Of a stretch of DNA of 64,000 bases, positions 19,892 through 27,506 are shown one piece after another. Made by a program: the position numbers and the translations under genes. Position 1 is the first letter of the stretch; each line of letters begins with the position of its first letter. Source of the stretch: Anaerocolumna sp. (lineage in GTDB: Bacteria; Bacillota; Clostridia; Lachnospirales; Lachnospiraceae); the NCBI GenBank assembly GCA_029256725.1, contig JAQSXJ010000006.1:1-64000 (forward strand). The letters are read 5' to 3'. The notes beneath the pieces were generated by a model. It did no database searches. It worked only from the letters and a program-made list of their open reading frames with translations, and had not been told where the DNA came from.

Positions 19892-21565
19892 TTGAAAGAA
19901 GAAAACACAATAAAAAAGGGAGTAAAAGTGATCCCTTTAGGCGGATTAGAGCAAATCGGTATGAATATCACTGCTTTTGAGTATGAAGACAGTATAATAG
20001 TAGTAGATTGCGGTTTGTCTTTTCCGGAAGATGATATGCTGGGAATTGATTTGGTAATACCGGATGTTACTTATTTAAAAGAAAACATAAGCAAAGTAAA
20101 AGGGTTTGTTATTACTCATGGACATGAAGATCACATTGGATCTTTACCATATATCTTAAGGGATATTAACGTACCCATTTATGCTACAAAGCTTACCATC
20201 GGTATTATTGAAAATAAATTAAAAGAGCATAACTTATTAAAATCCACTAAGAGAAAAGTGATAAAATACGGACAGTCCATAAATCTTGGCGTATTTCGTA
20301 TAGAATTTATCAGAACGAATCACAGTATAGCAGATGCGGCTGCACTTGCTATCTTTACCCCTGCCGGACTTATTATCCATACGGGAGATTTTAAGGTAGA
20401 TTATACTCCGGTATTTGGTAGTACAATCGATTTACCCCGTTTTGCTGAACTTGGTAAAAAAGGTGTACTTGCTCTTATGTGTGACAGTACCAATGTTGAA
20501 AGACCGGGATATACCATGTCTGAGAGGACAGTTGGAAAGACCTTTGACAATATTTTTGCTGAAAATAATAAAAACAGAATTATTGTTGCAACCTTTGCTT
20601 CTAATGTAGACCGTATCCAGCAGATTATAAATTCCGCTGATAAGTACGGAAGAAAAGTAGTAGTTGAAGGAAGAAGTATGGTAAATATCATAGCAACAGC
20701 CTCAGAGCTAGGATATATTACTATGCCTAATAATATCATGATTGATATTGAACAGATGAAGAACTATCCTGATGAGAAGCTTGTATTAATCACAACAGGA
20801 AGCCAGGGAGAGGCTATGGCTGCACTTCCAAGAATGGCAGCTTCAATTCATAAGAAGATATCCATTAAGCCTGGTGATACCGTTATTTTTAGTTCCACTC
20901 CTATTCCTGGAAATGAAAAATCAGTATTTAAGGTTATCAATGATCTTTCCATGAAAGGTGCTAAGGTTATCTTTCAGGATACTCACGTATCCGGTCATGC
21001 CTGCCAGGAAGAAATCAAGTTGATATATGCTTTGACAAAACCCAAATACGCTATTCCTGTTCATGGTGAGTACAGACATCTCATTAAGCATAAGGAAGTT
21101 GCTCAGACCATGGGCGTTCCTAAGGACAATGTATTTGTTATTTCCTCCGGTGATGTATTAGAGCTTTCTGATGAGCATGCCGGAGTGATTGGTAAAGTTC
21201 CTGCTCAGGGTATTTTTGTTGATGGACTTGGAGTTGGTGATGTCGGTAACATTGTACTACGTGACAGACAGCATCTTTCTGAGAACGGTCTGCTCATCGT
21301 AGTAGTGACCCTTGAGAAATACACTAATCAGGTATTATCAGGTCCCGATATTGTATCCCGAGGATTTGTATATGTAAGGGAATCTGAGAATCTGATGGAT
21401 GAAGCCAGAAATGTGGTAAGCGACGCCTTAGAAAAATGCTTAAGTAAAAATACCACTGACTGGGGTAAGATGAAGAATGAAATAAAAGACTCCTTAAGTG
21501 ATTATTTATGGAAGAAGACAAAACGTAATCCTATGATACTTCCTATTATCATGGAAGTGAACTAG
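19892..21565 (+). CDS. rnj: Ribonuclease J
   Basis: RNase J is a metallo-beta-lactamase/beta-CASP nuclease with 5'-3' exo- and endonuclease activity in mRNA decay and rRNA maturation. The zinc motif THGHEDHIG, the later HTGDFK, the beta-CASP region (RIIVATFASNVDRIQQI) and HVSGHA are all present. The start is taken at TTG 19892 because GGAGGTG (19879-19885) lies just upstream; an earlier TTG at 19877 overlaps the ribosome site. The product is 557 residues. It is the only RNase J in the window, so it cannot be assigned to J1 or J2. Confidence 0.94.
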   Translation: MKEENTIKKGVKVIPLGGLEQIGMNITAFEYEDSIIVVDCGLSFPEDDMLGIDLVIPDVTYLKENISKVKGFVITHGHEDHIGSLPYILRDINVPIYATKLTIGIIENKLKEHNLLKSTKRKVIKYGQSINLGVFRIEFIRTNHSIADAAALAIFTPAGLIIHTGDFKVDYTPVFGSTIDLPRFAELGKKGVLALMCDSTNVERPGYTMSERTVGKTFDNIFAENNKNRIIVATFASNVDRIQQIINSADKYGRKVVVEGRSMVNIIATASELGYITMPNNIMIDIEQMKNYPDEKLVLITTGSQGEAMAALPRMAASIHKKISIKPGDTVIFSSTPIPGNEKSVFKVINDLSMKGAKVIFQDTHVSGHACQEEIKLIYALTKPKYAIPVHGEYRHLIKHKEVAQTMGVPKDNVFVISSGDVLELSDEHAGVIGKVPAQGIFVDGLGVGDVGNIVLRDRQHLSENGLLIVVVTLEKYTNQVLSGPDIVSRGFVYVRESENLMDEARNVVSDALEKCLSKNTTDWGKMKNEIKDSLSDYLWKKTKRNPMILPIIMEVN

Positions 21566-21600
21566 GCAGTTTTTAAGGAGATAAAAAGGAGACAGTTTCG

Positions 21601-22035
21601 ATGGCAGCTAAATCAACTACTTCCCGTGTTGCTTTGAAAGTAATCAGCACCATATTGAAGATTTTATTAAATGTATTATTTTATTCAATAGTAATTATTC
21701 TATTGATTAAAGTAAGCGGTATGGCACATGATTTCGGATATCAGGTATTCGGAAAGGTAACAGCCTCAGAGTCCCCCGGACGTGATACTACGATACAGAT
21801 CAAAAAAGGGGAATCTACAATGAACATCGCTGGCAAGCTGGAATTATATGGTGTTATCGTTAACAAATATTCCTTTTTCTTAAAAGCTAAACTAAAAAAA
21901 CACAATCTTATGCCTGGTACCTATGAGTTGAATACTTCTATGACATATGACGAGATATTCGATGTACTGACAACACCGCATACGGAGGAAGAATCCGGAG
22001 AAACAGCCGGTGACTCAGGGGGAGCAAATGATTAG
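21601..22035 (+). CDS. Short MltG/YceG-like membrane protein
   Basis: The 144-residue protein has one membrane segment (about residues 18-38) followed by a LysM-like module (TIQIKKGESTMNIAGKLELYGVI and MPGTYELNTSMTYDEIFDVL). This matches the N-terminal part of endolytic transglycosylase MltG, but the catalytic domain is absent. In Bacillus, mltG precedes trmR and the U32 genes, and the same order holds here. It may therefore be a truncated or non-catalytic MltG homologue, as found in other Lachnospiraceae. The C-terminus is acidic and likely disordered. Confidence 0.75.
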   Translation: MAAKSTTSRVALKVISTILKILLNVLFYSIVIILLIKVSGMAHDFGYQVFGKVTASESPGRDTTIQIKKGESTMNIAGKLELYGVIVNKYSFFLKAKLKKHNLMPGTYELNTSMTYDEIFDVLTTPHTEEESGETAGDSGGAND

Positions 22036-22165
22036 TACGAAATTGTTAGACTGTACTAATAGCCAGAACTTAAGATAAGTTATAATCTGTATTATACAGG
22101 CTGGAATGCATTAACAAAAAATGCAAGTTGAAATTAAGCCTGCTGAAATATATAATGATAATAAG

Positions 22166-22212
22166 AGGCTGTCTTTCCTGATGATTTTTATGTCATTCAA
22201 GAAGAACAGCCT
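22166..22212 (+). terminator. Stem-loop terminator before trmR
   Basis: AGGCTGT (22166-22172) pairs with ACAGCCT (22206-22212), and the stem extends inwards (CTGATGA with TCATTCAAG). TTTTAA follows. It probably terminates the RNase J/MltG-like transcript, with some readthrough into trmR. Confidence 0.65.
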
Positions 22213-22239
22213 TTTAACAGGTAAAGGATTGGAGTACTT

Positions 22240-22893
22240 ATGATCGTAGATGAGCGTATTACAGCATATATAAATTCCTTAAGCAGCGAATTGCCGCCTT
22301 ATCTTGGCAGGTTGGAGAAAGAGGCATTAAAAGAGGAAGTTCCCATAATCAGAAAAGAGACCCAATCCCTCCTGCAATTTCTTATAACTATGAAAAGACC
22401 GGTTCACATCCTGGAGGTGGGAACTGCGGTAGGTTTCTCTGCACTTTTAATGAGTGAGTCTATGCCGGATAATTGCGACATCACCACTATAGAAAAAGTA
22501 GAAATGAGGCTGATAAAAGCCAGAGAGAATCTGAAATCCAATGATAAAGCCTTAAGAATACGTCTTTTAGAAGGTGATGCATTGGTAGTATTAAAGGATT
22601 TGGCAAAGGCAGAGGCGGGTTATTATGACTTTATCTTTATGGATGCTGCCAAAGCTCAGTATATGAATTATCTGCCGGAGGTCTTAAAACTTATGGCCCC
22701 CGGCTGCCTGTTAGTAACGGACAATGTACTGCAGGACGGAACAGTTGCTCAGTCAAGATATGGCGTTACAAGGAGAGACAGGACAATTCACACCAGGATG
22801 AGAGAATATCTGTACACACTGACCCATTCGGAAGAATTAGATACGACCATATTATCCGTTGGAGACGGGGTTACTTTAAGTATAAAGAAATAA
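22240..22893 (+). CDS. trmR: tRNA 5-hydroxyuridine methyltransferase TrmR (class I O-methyltransferase)
   Basis: The 217-residue SAM-dependent O-methyltransferase has motif I LEVGTAVGFSALLM (about residues 64-77), then FIFMDAAKAQYMNYL and VTDNVLQDGTV, as in Bacillus YrrM/TrmR. That enzyme methylates ho5U34 to mo5U34 in tRNA. The next gene encodes a U32 protein of the TrhP type, which makes ho5U34. The neighbourhood therefore supports this specific role over a generic catechol O-methyltransferase. Confidence 0.88.
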   Translation: MIVDERITAYINSLSSELPPYLGRLEKEALKEEVPIIRKETQSLLQFLITMKRPVHILEVGTAVGFSALLMSESMPDNCDITTIEKVEMRLIKARENLKSNDKALRIRLLEGDALVVLKDLAKAEAGYYDFIFMDAAKAQYMNYLPEVLKLMAPGCLLVTDNVLQDGTVAQSRYGVTRRDRTIHTRMREYLYTLTHSEELDTTILSVGDGVTLSIKK

Positions 22894-23082
22894 GACCTGT
22901 AAATGAGTATATCTCAACAAATATTCGTCTTGAATATCAGCAGCGGAATAAAGGATAAGCAGAATAAACAGCATCGTTGGAGCTTATGCTGTGATTTTCT
23001 AGTATTACTTATTATGTCGCATAAGGGGTATCAATTCAGTTGGAGGGATAAAAACTCAAGATACGAAAGGAAATCATGAATT

Positions 23083-24341
23083 ATGATAATGGAAGATTTA
23101 GGATACAAAAAACCAGAACTCTTAATACCCGCCAGTAATTTAGAGGTACTTAAGATTGCTGTATTATATGGAGCAGATGCAATTTATATAGGTGGTGAAA
23201 TGTATGGGCTTCGTGCGAAAGCAAAGAACTTTTCAGCTGAGGATATGAAAGCTGGTATTGAATTTGCTCATGCCCATGGGAAGAAAGTGTATGTTACAGC
23301 GAATATAACCGCACATAATGAAGATCTGTCAGGTATTCGAAAATATTTTGAAGAGCTGAAAGAAATAAAGCCGGATGCAGTTATTATTTCAGATCCGGGT
23401 GTTTTTGAGATTGCACAGGAAGTTGTACCGGATATGGAACTGCACATAAGCACACAGGCAAATAATGTAAATTATGCAACTTATCGTTTCTGGCATCGTC
23501 TGGGAGCGAAAAGAGTAGTGTCTGCCAGAGAACTTTCTTTGGATGAAATCAAACAAATCAGGGACAATATCCCGGAAGATTTGGAGATAGAGACTTTTGT
23601 ACATGGAGCTATGTGTATGGCTCATTCCGGCAGGTGTCTTCTCAGTAATTATTTTACGGGCAGAGATGCCAACCGCGGAGCTTGTACTCATCCCTGCCGC
23701 TGGAAGTATTATCTGGTAGAAGAAACAAGACCCGGTGAATATCTTCCGGTTGAGGAAAATGAGAGAGGAACTTACATCTTTAACTCCAAAGACCTGTGTA
23801 TGATTGAATATATTCCCCATTTAGTAGATGCAGGCATAAACAGCCTTAAAGTAGAGGGAAGAATGAAGACAGCTCTTTATGTTGCCTCTGTTGCCAGAAC
23901 ATATCGTAAAGCTATTGATGACTTTTTTGAGAATCCGGCTGTTTATGAAAAGAATATTCCATACTATAAAGAAGAAATATCTAAATGTACTTACAGACAG
24001 TTTACCACAGGGTTCTTCTTTGGAAAGCCTGATTCGGATGCTCAGATCTATGATAACAATACCTATGTGAAAGAGTATACTTACCTGGGTATTATCGGCG
24101 AGAAGAATGAAGAAGGATACTATCGTCTGGAACAGAGAAATAAATTCTCTGTAGGTGATGAAATAGAAGTTATGAAACCAGATGGAAGAAATCTTCTGAT
24201 GACGGTTAAGGGTATCCGTGATGAAAAGGGTACAGAAATGGAAAGCTGTGCCCGCACCCAAAACAGGTTTTTTATGTAAATCTGGGAGAAGCGCTTGAGG
24301 AGAATGATATTCTTCGCAGGAAAGAGGAAGAAACCCTCTGA
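23083..24341 (+). CDS. trhP: U32 family protein TrhP (tRNA 5-hydroxylation), frameshifted near the 3' end
   Basis: The U32 family signature is clear (FVHGAMCMAHSGRC, GACTHPCRW, VEGRMKT). TrhP proteins hydroxylate U34 of tRNA with prephenate, and trmR lies just upstream. The plain reading frame ends at 24279 with an abnormal tail after GTEMESC. Adding one C in the CCC run at 24251-24253 restores the family ending APHPKQVFYVNLGEALEEND and a stop at 24339-24341, giving about 419 residues instead of 398. Either the gene is mutated at its extreme C-terminus or the assembly lost one base. The main catalytic part is intact. Confidence 0.88.
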
Positions 24342-24349
24342 TAATCCAC

Positions 24350-24458
24350 TACACTTCGATTGAAAGACAAGTTGTCGATTTCGTATGCAGCAAGAGTACA
24401 AAAATTGAAATTGTACGCTTTCTGCACAAATTCGGCAACTTGTCTTTCAAGCAGTGTA
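24350..24458. repeat. Large palindromic hairpin between convergent genes
   Basis: TTGAAAGACAAGTTG (24360-24374) is perfectly complementary to CAACTTGTCTTTCAA (24436-24450). Flanking TACACT/AGTGTA extends the outer stem. An inner imperfect stem pairs 24387-24401 with 24411-24425. The element fills the space between trhP (+) and the FAD oxidoreductase (-). It could act as a bidirectional terminator or be a MITE-like repeat. Confidence 0.75.
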
Positions 24459-24460
24459 AG

Positions 24461-26230
24461 CTAATATACTCTGACTTCAAAGATTCTGGCATGGCTGTCA
24501 CCGTGGGTCTTAGTAACCTTAACGATGATCTTATCGCATATTACCGGAGTATTTAACTGATGTATCCGAAACCGCAGATAGTTGTTATCAACATGTTCGG
24601 AATATACTTGTTTGTCTTGCTTATAACATTCCAATTGATAGTTTCTCACCAGCGTGGAAGGCGGTCCAGGTATCTGATGCTTTTGAACACGATCAGACAT
24701 GGAAATTGAGATTTCACGGCTCAGATCGGAATCAAATTTTAAGTGGAGAGCTGACAAGTGAACCGGTGCAGGGAATGTAAGGCTTAACCATTCCCCTTCG
24801 TCAGCCATTTCGTTTGAAATCCAGCAATTGGAGTAAGCTCCGGTCTTTCTGGATATCCCGTTTGTTACATTATAACAGCTGCCATTATCCAGAGCGGATG
24901 AACAATGAATCAGGGCAGTGCCTGCCATATCCTGCATATCTTCATTTCGGGTACCAGGGATATAGCAATCATCCTTTAAGAGTAATTGCTGTAATTCCCT
25001 GGTATGGGAGGATACGGCAGCCGGGCGGATACCTTTTTCAATAGCTAGTGCAGCAGCTGTACCCACTGCCTGACCAATTACCGCACAGGTTCCCATAACA
25101 CGGGTAGAACCAAAGGCCATATGGGAAGCGCTGATGATTCTTCCTGCCAGCATAAGATTATGAAGGTCTTTTGCATAAAGGCTTTTATAAGGAATGGTAT
25201 AGAGTTTGTCAAGATGAATATAATCCGTAGGCTCCAATTTGGCTTTCAACCCGCCTGCTACATGCATGTCCATGGGCCATCCCCCGAAAGCCACTGCATC
25301 TTCAAAAATACGTCCGGCTTTTAAATCCTGCTCTTTGAGTATATAATCACCTATAATCCTGCGGCTTTCGCGTTTTCCCGGAAGAAAGCCGACCCAATCA
25401 AGGACATAATTATCTGCCTTATGATCCCCTTGATTCTTAATGTGGTCCCATACCCCATAGAGTGCTTTTAGAAGCTCATCACGGATTTCTTCACCATCTG
25501 ACACCGTATCAAGGTCCTCTCCCCCAAGTTCAATCCACCAATAACCATAGGAAATCTCACCATGATCACGAAGCTTAAGTTCCTCCTCTTTATAGCTGTT
25601 TGCCCAAGAAGGCTTTTGAAAAGGAACTGGTTCTCCTGCATCGATTGCTCGAAACAACAGGGTATTACCCATAGTTACCTGATCAGACTTCTCCGGTGCA
25701 TGCTCTTCTTCAAATACAGCTCTTCCCTCACGACCGCTCATATATCCGGCTCCGGAAAGATAAGCTAAAGTGCCGTCTCCAGTGGCATCAGTGAAAAGCT
25801 GAGCTTCAAATTCCATCAATTTTTCTGTTGTAAGCTGTATCGCTTTCAATTTTTTTATTTCACTGTCTTTTACAGTGACCTCTGTCATATGGGTATTCAG
25901 GTAAAGATCGAGATTATTCTCAAAATGGCATTTTTCCCATAGGATGGTATCAAATATTGAAAAGGACCATTGGGGATTACGATTTTTATTTTCCAGGAGT
26001 ATTTCCTCTAAAATACCGGTCTCCCTGGCATCGGGTCTTTTACCATGGCAATCGGCGCCGCATATATGCATCCGTATTTCTGAACTGGCATTACCGCCCA
26101 GTACCGGTCGGTTATGAACCAGTGCGGTGGAGGCTCCATGTCTTGCTGCTGCGATTGCAGCGCATACGCCTGATATTCCGCCTCCTACAATTACAATATC
26201 GTATTTCTTAACAATTGGCTGTTTGACCAT
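24461..26230 (-). CDS. FAD-dependent oxidoreductase (FAD_oxidored family)
   Basis: The 589-residue protein has an N-terminal Rossmann FAD motif (DIVIVGGGISGVCAAIAAARHG) followed by LGGNASSEIRMHICGA, typical of the PF12831-like flavoproteins found beside carbohydrate transport genes in Firmicutes. A second FAD-contact segment (LMLAGRIISASHMAFGSTRVMGTCAVIGQA) is near residues 355-385. The C-terminal ~130 residues look like a beta-rich accessory or carbohydrate-binding domain. The substrate is unknown. GGAGG precedes the ATG, and TATAAT on the minus strand lies near 26256. It is divergent from a broken AraC/PocR regulator that may once have controlled it. Confidence 0.85.
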   Translation of the reverse strand: MVKQPIVKKYDIVIVGGGISGVCAAIAAARHGASTALVHNRPVLGGNASSEIRMHICGADCHGKRPDARETGILEEILLENKNRNPQWSFSIFDTILWEKCHFENNLDLYLNTHMTEVTVKDSEIKKLKAIQLTTEKLMEFEAQLFTDATGDGTLAYLSGAGYMSGREGRAVFEEEHAPEKSDQVTMGNTLLFRAIDAGEPVPFQKPSWANSYKEEELKLRDHGEISYGYWWIELGGEDLDTVSDGEEIRDELLKALYGVWDHIKNQGDHKADNYVLDWVGFLPGKRESRRIIGDYILKEQDLKAGRIFEDAVAFGGWPMDMHVAGGLKAKLEPTDYIHLDKLYTIPYKSLYAKDLHNLMLAGRIISASHMAFGSTRVMGTCAVIGQAVGTAAALAIEKGIRPAAVSSHTRELQQLLLKDDCYIPGTRNEDMQDMAGTALIHCSSALDNGSCYNVTNGISRKTGAYSNCWISNEMADEGEWLSLTFPAPVHLSALHLKFDSDLSREISISMSDRVQKHQIPGPPSTLVRNYQLECYKQDKQVYSEHVDNNYLRFRIHQLNTPVICDKIIVKVTKTHGDSHARIFEVRVY

Positions 26231-26329
26231 ACTGTACCTCCAGATTATGATATTACTGTAATTATAGCGAAATTACCGGTGGCTTACCTTAAAAACACTG
26301 TAAGTAATCTTAAAAATTCTGCAAGGTTA

Positions 26330-26358
26330 TTGCTATAAAAACAGAAATAGATTAGAAT
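26330..26358 (+). promoter_or_regulatory. Candidate promoter of the AraC/PocR gene
   Basis: TTGCTA (26330-26335) and TAGAAT (26353-26358) are separated by 17 nt, 23 nt before the ATG. The match is moderate and lies in the divergent intergenic region. Confidence 0.45.
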
Positions 26359-26380
26359 AAAAGAAACGGGGGAGGGGAAA

Positions 26381-27242
26381 ATGGCCAAACATTCCTACAT
26401 AGTATTAGCAGAGTATCTGAAACAGATTGCAGCAGATTATGGGATACATATCTGTATCAATGATTTTTCCGGCTTTGTCTTTCTTGATGAGGAATTGACA
26501 GAGCTTCTCCATCCCTATATGATCCACAGCAATCCCTATTGTATGATGGTGAAATCGGATAAAGTCCTTTGGGATAAATGCCAGGAAATGAAGAAACCTA
26601 TTGCAGAAAAATGCAGAAGAGTTAGAAGTACCTTTTATGGCAGGTGTCATGGTGGGGTGGAGGAATATATTCTGCCCATATTTTCCAATGCTCAGCTGAT
26701 TGGGACAGTTCATGCAGGGGTTTTTTCTTCCTGTGAAAAAGACAGTGAAAGGTCTGTGAAAGAGATTGCCAGGAACGCTGGATTGAATGAACAGATGCTC
26801 TTAGAGCTGTATCAGGACTCTATTAGCGGTCAGGTGCCGGAAGTTGATAAGGTCAACAGCCTTTTAGGTATTGCAGCAGAGTATATCGGGCGGATTTATA
26901 GTGATTTTACCATAACGAATCCAAAGCTTCTCAGTCACATTCGATTTAACTCCGGTGAAGATAATATCCTCGGGCATACACTGGAATATATAAAAAGGAA
27001 TTACAAAGAGCAGATATCCGTACTTGAGGTGGCAAGCTTCTGCCACTGCAGTGTTTCCTATATCAACCATACCTTTAAGAGAAGAATGAACGTAAATATA
27101 AGAGAGTATATAAACCGATTACGAGTGAATGCGGCAAAGTCATATTTCTTGTGTCGGTTTCCATGATCCAAATTATTTTTGTAAAGTATTCTCTGAAATA
27201 TGTGGTATTCCGCCTTCCAAGTACAGAAAAGGGAAGGATTAA
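26381..27242 (+). pseudogene. AraC regulator with PocR sensor domain, broken by an out-of-frame deletion in the HTH
   Basis: Residues 1-150 form a PocR-type ligand-binding domain (CINDFSGFVFLDEEL, GRCHGGVEEYILPIF). From about 195 the first AraC helix-turn-helix is present (EQISVLEVASFCHCSVSYINHTFKRR). The frame then stops at 27164 after KSYFLCRFP. The usual C-terminal end is still present in another frame from 27153: VGFHDPNYFCKVFSEICGIP, ending at 27240-27242. About ten residues of the second HTH (the usual IxEIA helix) are missing between them. A small out-of-frame deletion near 27150 therefore broke a recently functional gene. DNA binding is probably lost. Confidence 0.85.
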
Positions 27243-27265
27243 ATGGGAAAAGGCAAAATATTAAG

Positions 27266-27457
27266 TTAAAAGAGACAGAAGCTAATAAATTGAAAGAAGC
27301 AGAAGCTAATAAATTGAAAGAAGCAGAAGCTAATGAATTGAAAGAAGCAAAAGCTAATGAATTGAAAGAAGCAAAAGCTAATGAATTGAAAGAAGCAGAA
27401 GCTAATGAATTGAAAGAAGCAAAAGCTAATGAATTGAAAAAAAGCAAAAGTAATAAA
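27266..27457 (+). repeat. 24-bp tandem repeat, eight units
   Basis: Eight head-to-tail units of TTGAAAGAAGCAGAAGCTAA plus TGAA, with small variations (AGAAG/AAAAG, AATAAA/AATGAA), run from 27266 to 27457. In one frame they encode LKEAEANE/LKEAKANE repeats, predicted strongly helical, within a 96-codon open frame (27200-27490). There is no clear ribosome site for that frame. The repeat starts 24 nt after the broken AraC gene and ends 50 nt before the next gene. Confidence 0.9.
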
Positions 27458-27506
27458 TGTATGAAACAGGTTTTGATTCTATATGACTGAGAAGGATGAT
27501 AATTAG

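Noticed and set aside
27058-27447. Minus-strand 129-codon frame across the 24-bp repeat (NSLAFASF-type repeats)
   Set aside because: It is the antisense reading of the tandem repeat plus part of the broken AraC gene, without a start signal.
27266-27457. CRISPR array at the 24-bp repeat
   Set aside because: Units are directly adjacent with no unique spacers, and no cas genes are nearby. The same applies to 45679-45882.
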